Shown: one piece after another, positions 60,351 to 64,000 of the stretch | Layout: every line of letters starts with the position of its first letter | Numbering within the stretch: the first letter of the stretch is position 1 | Source: Ruegeria halocynthiae | GTDB lineage: Bacteria > Pseudomonadota > Alphaproteobacteria > Rhodobacterales > Rhodobacteraceae | Direction: 5' to 3' | Assembly (NCBI RefSeq): GCF_900106805.1 | Contig: NZ_FNNP01000001.1 | Span: 806,001 to 870,000, forward strand | DNA: 64,000 bases | Made by a program: the position numbers and the translations under genes | Notes under the pieces: generated by a model | Seen by the model: the letters and a program-made list of their open reading frames with translations, nothing else | Databases searched by the model: none | Told to the model about the DNA's origin: nothing

Positions 60351-61493
60351 ATGGATTTCGCGCTGACCGAGGAACAAACGGCCATATTCGACATGGCCTA
60401 CGCCTTTGGCCAAGACAACATCGCCCCGTTTGCGCGCCAGTGGGAAGCGGACGGGACCATTCCCAAGGGTCTTTGGCCCAAAATTGGCGAGCTTGGCTTT
60501 GGTGGCCTTTATGTCTCTGAAGATGCGGGCGGTTCAGGTCTGACCCGATTGGATGCAACCCTTGTGTTCGAGGCACTGTCGATGGCCTGCCCCTCGGTTG
60601 CAGCATTTCTTTCGATACACAATATGTGCGCCAAAATGCTGGACAACTTTGGCAGCCAAGATCTGAAATCCCGCATCATGCCGGATATTCTCAGCCTCGA
60701 AACCGTCCTCAGCTACTGCCTGACCGAACCCGGTTCGGGATCGGACGCAGCAGCTTTGAAGACCCGAGCAGATCGTACCAATGAAGGCTATACGCTGAAT
60801 GGAACAAAGGCCTTCATATCGGGCGGAGGTTACTCGGATGCTTATGTCTGCATGGTGCGCACGGGTACTGATGGACCCAAAGGAATTTCGACCGTCTATG
60901 TCGAAGACGGCACGCCGGGCCTAAGCTTTGGCGCTTTGGAGCAGAAGATGGGCTGGAAAAGCCAGCCCACCGCGCAGGTTCAGTTTGATGACTGCCGAAT
61001 CCCATCAGGATATTTGGTGGGAACCGAGGGGGACGGTTTCAAATACGCGATGATGGGGTTGGACGGCGGCCGTCTGAACATCGCTTCCTGCTCGCTGGGC
61101 GCTGCTCAGAACGGCCTCGACATGACGCTGCAATACATGTCCGAGCGTAAGGCCTTTGGGCAATCGATCGACCAGTTTCAAGCTTTGCAGTTCCGACTGG
61201 CGGATATGGAAATCGAGCTTCAAGCGGCGCGCACATTCCTGCGTCAGGCGGCATGGAAGCTGGATCAGGGCGCACCGGATGCAACCAAATTCTGCGCCAT
61301 GGCAAAAAAATTCGTAACAGAAACCGGATCGAAGGTCGTAGACCAATGCCTGCAGTTGCACGGCGGATATGGGTATCTGGCCGATTATGGCATCGAAAAA
61401 CTTGTGCGAGACTTGCGTGTTCATCAGATTCTGGAAGGCACAAACGAGATCATGCGCGTGATCGTTGCACGCCAGATGCTTTCTAACCGCTGA
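60351..61493 (+). CDS. Isobutyryl-CoA dehydrogenase (acyl-CoA dehydrogenase family)
   Basis: This FAD enzyme oxidises isobutyryl-CoA to methacrylyl-CoA in valine catabolism. Motifs include CLTEPGSGSDAAALKT, the catalytic-base region LQLHGGYGYLADYGIEKLVR, and LRVHQILEGTNEIMRVIVA. The ATG at 60351 has an AGGAAAG site and the family start MDFALTEEQ. The call as isobutyryl-CoA dehydrogenase rests on the next two genes, which encode the following steps. Confidence 0.9.
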   Translation: MDFALTEEQTAIFDMAYAFGQDNIAPFARQWEADGTIPKGLWPKIGELGFGGLYVSEDAGGSGLTRLDATLVFEALSMACPSVAAFLSIHNMCAKMLDNFGSQDLKSRIMPDILSLETVLSYCLTEPGSGSDAAALKTRADRTNEGYTLNGTKAFISGGGYSDAYVCMVRTGTDGPKGISTVYVEDGTPGLSFGALEQKMGWKSQPTAQVQFDDCRIPSGYLVGTEGDGFKYAMMGLDGGRLNIASCSLGAAQNGLDMTLQYMSERKAFGQSIDQFQALQFRLADMEIELQAARTFLRQAAWKLDQGAPDATKFCAMAKKFVTETGSKVVDQCLQLHGGYGYLADYGIEKLVRDLRVHQILEGTNEIMRVIVARQMLSNR

Positions 61494-61500
61494 GGTCTCT

Positions 61501-62541
61501 ATGTCCGATATTGATATCCGCACAACTGGCCGGGCCGGACGCATCACGTTAACAAGACCACGTGCCTTGAATGCTTTGAGCTATGAAATGTGCATGGCCA
61601 TTGATACCGCTCTGCGCAACTGGCGTGAGGATGATGAGGTTGATCTGATCATACTCGATGCCGAGGGTGAAAAAGCCTTCTGCGCAGGTGGTGACATTGC
61701 CGAGCTCTATGCGACTGGCACTAAAAGAGACTTCGGCTATGGCCAAAAATTCTGGCGAGACGAATACCGCCTGAACGCTCAGATATTTGAATACCCCAAG
61801 CCGGTGATCAGCTTCCTGCAAGGTTTTACAATGGGCGGCGGGGTTGGCATTGGATGCCATGGCAGCCACCGCATCGTGGGAGAAAGCTCAAAGATCGCAA
61901 TGCCGGAATGTTCGATCGGCCTCGTCCCTGACGTAGGCGGATCGTTGATGCTTGCATTGGCCCCCGGACGATTGGGTGAGTATCTGGGTACAACTGGCTA
62001 TCGCATGGGCCCCGGTGATGCGATCTATTCCGGGTTTGCTGATTTCTTTATCCCACAAGAGCATTGGCCCGAACTGATCGACCTGCTGGAAGCGTCGGGG
62101 CAAACAGAACTGATAGAGGAGCATTCTGCACCAGCCCCGGATAGCCCCTTGTCGAACATGCAGCAAGACATCGATAAATTCTTTGGCGGAGAAAGCCTCA
62201 GCGACATTTTGAACAGCTTGCGCAACGCGGATAAAGAATTTTCAACGAAAATTCTCGATAAACTCCACCGAAACTCTCCGATTGCAATGGCCTGTGCGGT
62301 TGAGATGCTGCACCGGCTGAGAGGGGCCGGGCTTACGCTGCAAAAAGCATTGGATCTGGAGTACCGATTTACCTTTCGCGCGATGGAGCACGGAGATTTT
62401 CTGGAGGGCATTCGGGCCCTAATTATCGATAAGGATGGCAATCCAAACTGGCAGTACGCCGATCTGGATGTACCTGCGGTTGCTATATCCAAAATGCTGC
62501 AGCCACTTGGCGCCGATGCATTAAGCTTTTCAGAGGAGTAA
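61501..62541 (+). CDS. 3-hydroxyisobutyryl-CoA hydrolase (crotonase family)
   Basis: This crotonase-fold enzyme of 346 residues releases 3-hydroxyisobutyrate from its CoA ester. Family features are RPRALNALSYEMCMAID, the oxyanion AFCAGGDIAELY, GFTMGGGVGIGCHGSHRIVG, and the hydrolase-type acid residues in MPECSIGLVPDVGGSLM. It lies 7 bp after the dehydrogenase gene and 3 bp before mmsB, so it is the middle gene of a valine operon. Confidence 0.92.
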   Translation: MSDIDIRTTGRAGRITLTRPRALNALSYEMCMAIDTALRNWREDDEVDLIILDAEGEKAFCAGGDIAELYATGTKRDFGYGQKFWRDEYRLNAQIFEYPKPVISFLQGFTMGGGVGIGCHGSHRIVGESSKIAMPECSIGLVPDVGGSLMLALAPGRLGEYLGTTGYRMGPGDAIYSGFADFFIPQEHWPELIDLLEASGQTELIEEHSAPAPDSPLSNMQQDIDKFFGGESLSDILNSLRNADKEFSTKILDKLHRNSPIAMACAVEMLHRLRGAGLTLQKALDLEYRFTFRAMEHGDFLEGIRALIIDKDGNPNWQYADLDVPAVAISKMLQPLGADALSFSEE

Positions 62542-62544
62542 GGT

Positions 62545-63417
62545 ATGAACATCGCATTCATAGGTCTGGGCAACATGGGCGCCCCAATGGCTGCCAATCT
62601 GGCACGCGCGGGACATAATGTAATTGGTTTTGATCAGGCTGATGTTGCTGTTGAAGGCGTCAAAATGGCCGCTTCCGGGACCGCCGCCGCAACGGATGCA
62701 GAAGTTGTCATAACCATGCTGCCCAACGGGCAAATTCTACGCGCCGTTGCGAATGAAGTAATCCCTGCGATGCATAACGGAGCAGTCCTGATTGATTGTT
62801 CAACAGTTGATGTCGACAGCGCACGCACCGTGGCGCAGCAAGCCGCCAACGCCGGTCTTTTGTCGGTTGATGCACCAGTTTCCGGAGGGATCGGCGGCGC
62901 GGCTGCAGGAACGCTGACCTTTATGGCCGGCGGTTCTGAAGCCGCGTTTGCCAAGGCCGCACCGTTGTTCAACATCATGGGTCAGAAAGCCGTTCATTGT
63001 GGTGAGGCAGGCGCAGGTCAAGCCGCAAAGATCTGCAACAACATGATCCTCGGTGTGACAATGATTGCCACCTGTGAGGCATTTGCCCTCGCCGACAAGC
63101 TGGGTTTGGACCGGCAAAAAATGTTCGATGTGGTCAGCACCTCTTCTGGCTATAGCTGGACAATGAATGCCTATTGTCCAGCGCCCGGCGTTGGGCCCGA
63201 AAGTCCCTCCGACAATGAGTACAACCCCGGTTTTGCCGCTGAACTGATGTTGAAAGATCTACGCCTCAGCCAACAGGCCGCTGAAAGTGCTGATGCCGAT
63301 ACTCCCATGGGGCAAATCGCGACAAAGCTCTACGAGCAGTTTGTCGAACACGAGGGAGGCTTGGGTCGCGACTTCAGCGCCATGTTGCCTCGGTTCGAAA
63401 AGCGCAGCCGCAACTAG
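62545..63417 (+). CDS. mmsB: 3-hydroxyisobutyrate dehydrogenase
   Basis: This NAD-dependent enzyme oxidises 3-hydroxyisobutyrate to methylmalonate semialdehyde, the substrate of MmsA. The N-terminal IAFIGLGNMGAPMAANLARA is the dinucleotide site, and DAPVSGGIGGAAAGTLTFM and the catalytic lysine in GAGQAAKICNNMILG are typical. The length of 290 residues is normal. It is the last gene of the ibd-hibch-mmsB operon. The mmsA gene that finishes the pathway lies 7.6 kb upstream. Confidence 0.96.
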   Translation: MNIAFIGLGNMGAPMAANLARAGHNVIGFDQADVAVEGVKMAASGTAAATDAEVVITMLPNGQILRAVANEVIPAMHNGAVLIDCSTVDVDSARTVAQQAANAGLLSVDAPVSGGIGGAAAGTLTFMAGGSEAAFAKAAPLFNIMGQKAVHCGEAGAGQAAKICNNMILGVTMIATCEAFALADKLGLDRQKMFDVVSTSSGYSWTMNAYCPAPGVGPESPSDNEYNPGFAAELMLKDLRLSQQAAESADADTPMGQIATKLYEQFVEHEGGLGRDFSAMLPRFEKRSRN

Positions 63418-63525
63418 CCATCTGGCGGCGGAAATCCGCACGGGGCTGGAATACATAGAGGCGCGCCCATAGGTGTTCGGGTAATATGCAAACCAACCCA
63501 AACACCAACGCCGGAGCGCGCTTCT

Positions 63526-63918
63526 ATGAAAACCCTGTCCAGCCTTTCAATGATTGCCCTGATCGCGCTGAGCCCTGCTGTTGCATTAGCCGGGAACGGG
63601 AATAGCAAAGGCAAGAATAAGTCCAAACTGCAGGTCGAACGGGTCTCACCGCAATCTGGCGTGGTGCGTGGCAATGCAGGCCATTGTCCTCCAGGACTGG
63701 CGAAGAAAGCTGTTCCCTGTGTTCCGCCCGGCCAAGCCAAAAAGTTCTACCGGACTGGTGACCGGCTTGATGACTACATTTGGATCGACGACCCCTATCG
63801 CTATGGTTTGCGACGCGGCGGCAACTATGTGCGTGCGGGCGACTATGTTTATAAAATCGATCCCGAAACGCACAAAGTGCTGAACCTGATCGGCGCGGTA
63901 GCCGATATCCTTTACTGA
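63526..63918 (+). CDS. RcnB-like periplasmic protein
   Basis: The 130-residue protein has an export signal (1-22, ending AVALAG), a basic Lys/Asn/Gly-rich linker and a CPPGLAKKAVPCVPPGQAKK stretch. The C-terminal domain has RRGGNYVRAGDYVYKIDP, which matches the RcnB family of periplasmic nickel/cobalt-related proteins. Two cysteines may form a disulfide. The link to nickel is from family only; no rcnA gene is seen. Confidence 0.72.
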   Translation: MKTLSSLSMIALIALSPAVALAGNGNSKGKNKSKLQVERVSPQSGVVRGNAGHCPPGLAKKAVPCVPPGQAKKFYRTGDRLDDYIWIDDPYRYGLRRGGNYVRAGDYVYKIDPETHKVLNLIGAVADILY

Positions 63919-63924
63919 TCGTTG

Positions 63925-64000
63925 TTATTCCGCAGCCACACGCTCAGTGTTTAACATCGGCTTGAGATATCGACCGGTATGACTGCGCTCGTATTCGGCA
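63925..64000 (-). CDS. uvrA: Excinuclease subunit UvrA, C-terminal end only
   Basis: The last 24 codons and the stop lie inside the window. The reading AEYERSHTGRYLKPMLN matches the end of UvrA (the SHTGRYL segment follows the last zinc and ATP-binding parts). UvrA recognises DNA damage with UvrB. The rest of the gene lies beyond position 64000, so only the end can be judged. Confidence 0.75.
   Translation of the reverse strand, partial: AEYERSHTGRYLKPMLNTERVAAE

Noticed and set aside
1..64000. tRNA, rRNA, CRISPR arrays, insertion sequences or integrase genes
   Set aside because: I looked in the non-coding stretches for tRNA T-loops, spaced repeats, terminal inverted repeats and transposase-like proteins and saw none.

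Overview
The window reads as a chromosomal segment of a marine alphaproteobacterium of the family Rhodobacteraceae (Roseobacter group, Ruegeria-like). The signs are: a circularly permuted, two-piece tmRNA gene with an alphaproteobacterial ANDN-type tag; a DUF1476 zeta inhibitor of the F1 ATPase; SspB of the alpha type; betaine-homocysteine methyltransferase; a gene-transfer-agent style holin/endolysin pair; and an RNase E with a long acidic insertion in its S1 domain. It is a housekeeping and central-metabolism region. I see no insertion sequence, phage structural module, CRISPR array, tRNA or rRNA gene.

Layout. 0-7 kb: a GntR/FadR-type regulator, a selenium-binding-protein-family methanethiol oxidase with a small membrane partner, a DUF4345 protein, ssrA (tmRNA), a SnoaL-like protein, a rhodanese-ChrB/ChrA chromate pair and the ClpXP adaptor SspB. 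7-15 kb: fumC with two tiny coupled genes, tag, class I aldolase, a coupled P450/hydrolase pair, ccdA and tusA. 15-23 kb, minus strand: rne, a DctD/DctB two-component pair, purQ, purS, purC. 23-33 kb: ATPase zeta, bmt, an enoyl-CoA hydratase, a ccmH-ccmF-holin-endolysin-ccmE-argC run, murI and an acyltransferase. 33-43 kb: fused indolepyruvate oxidoreductase with a divergent LysR regulator, a probable small RNA, a large MscS channel, purL, bolA and grxD. 43-52 kb: a coiled-coil/zapA/mliC operon, tkt, yedI-like DUF808, two tandem GAPDH genes, coaD and a CBS protein. 52-64 kb: valine catabolism genes (LysR-mmsA and ibd-hibch-mmsB) separated by about 5 kb holding an EF-hand regulator candidate, an L,D-transpeptidase, a fasciclin protein, a methyltransferase, YbdK and a hydrolase; then an RcnB-like protein and the 3' end of uvrA.

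The points most worth a second look are: (1) a protein at 54974-55759 that joins a ribbon-helix-helix DNA-binding domain, one membrane helix and four EF-hand calcium loops, divergent from a Tat-exported L,D-transpeptidase with an inverted repeat between them; (2) a small RNA candidate of about 83 nt at 37587-37669 with its own promoter, a CCUCCC anti-Shine-Dalgarno stretch and a strong terminator; (3) GTTAGCGCTAAC-type palindromes before both gap genes, whose products differ at the cofactor-selecting residue; (4) a DctD-type regulator that has lost the GAFTGA loop; and (5) the GTA-type lysis pair lodged inside the cytochrome c maturation genes.

Starts were chosen from Shine-Dalgarno spacing and family alignment from memory. 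Function calls rest on recognised motifs. No database search was run.
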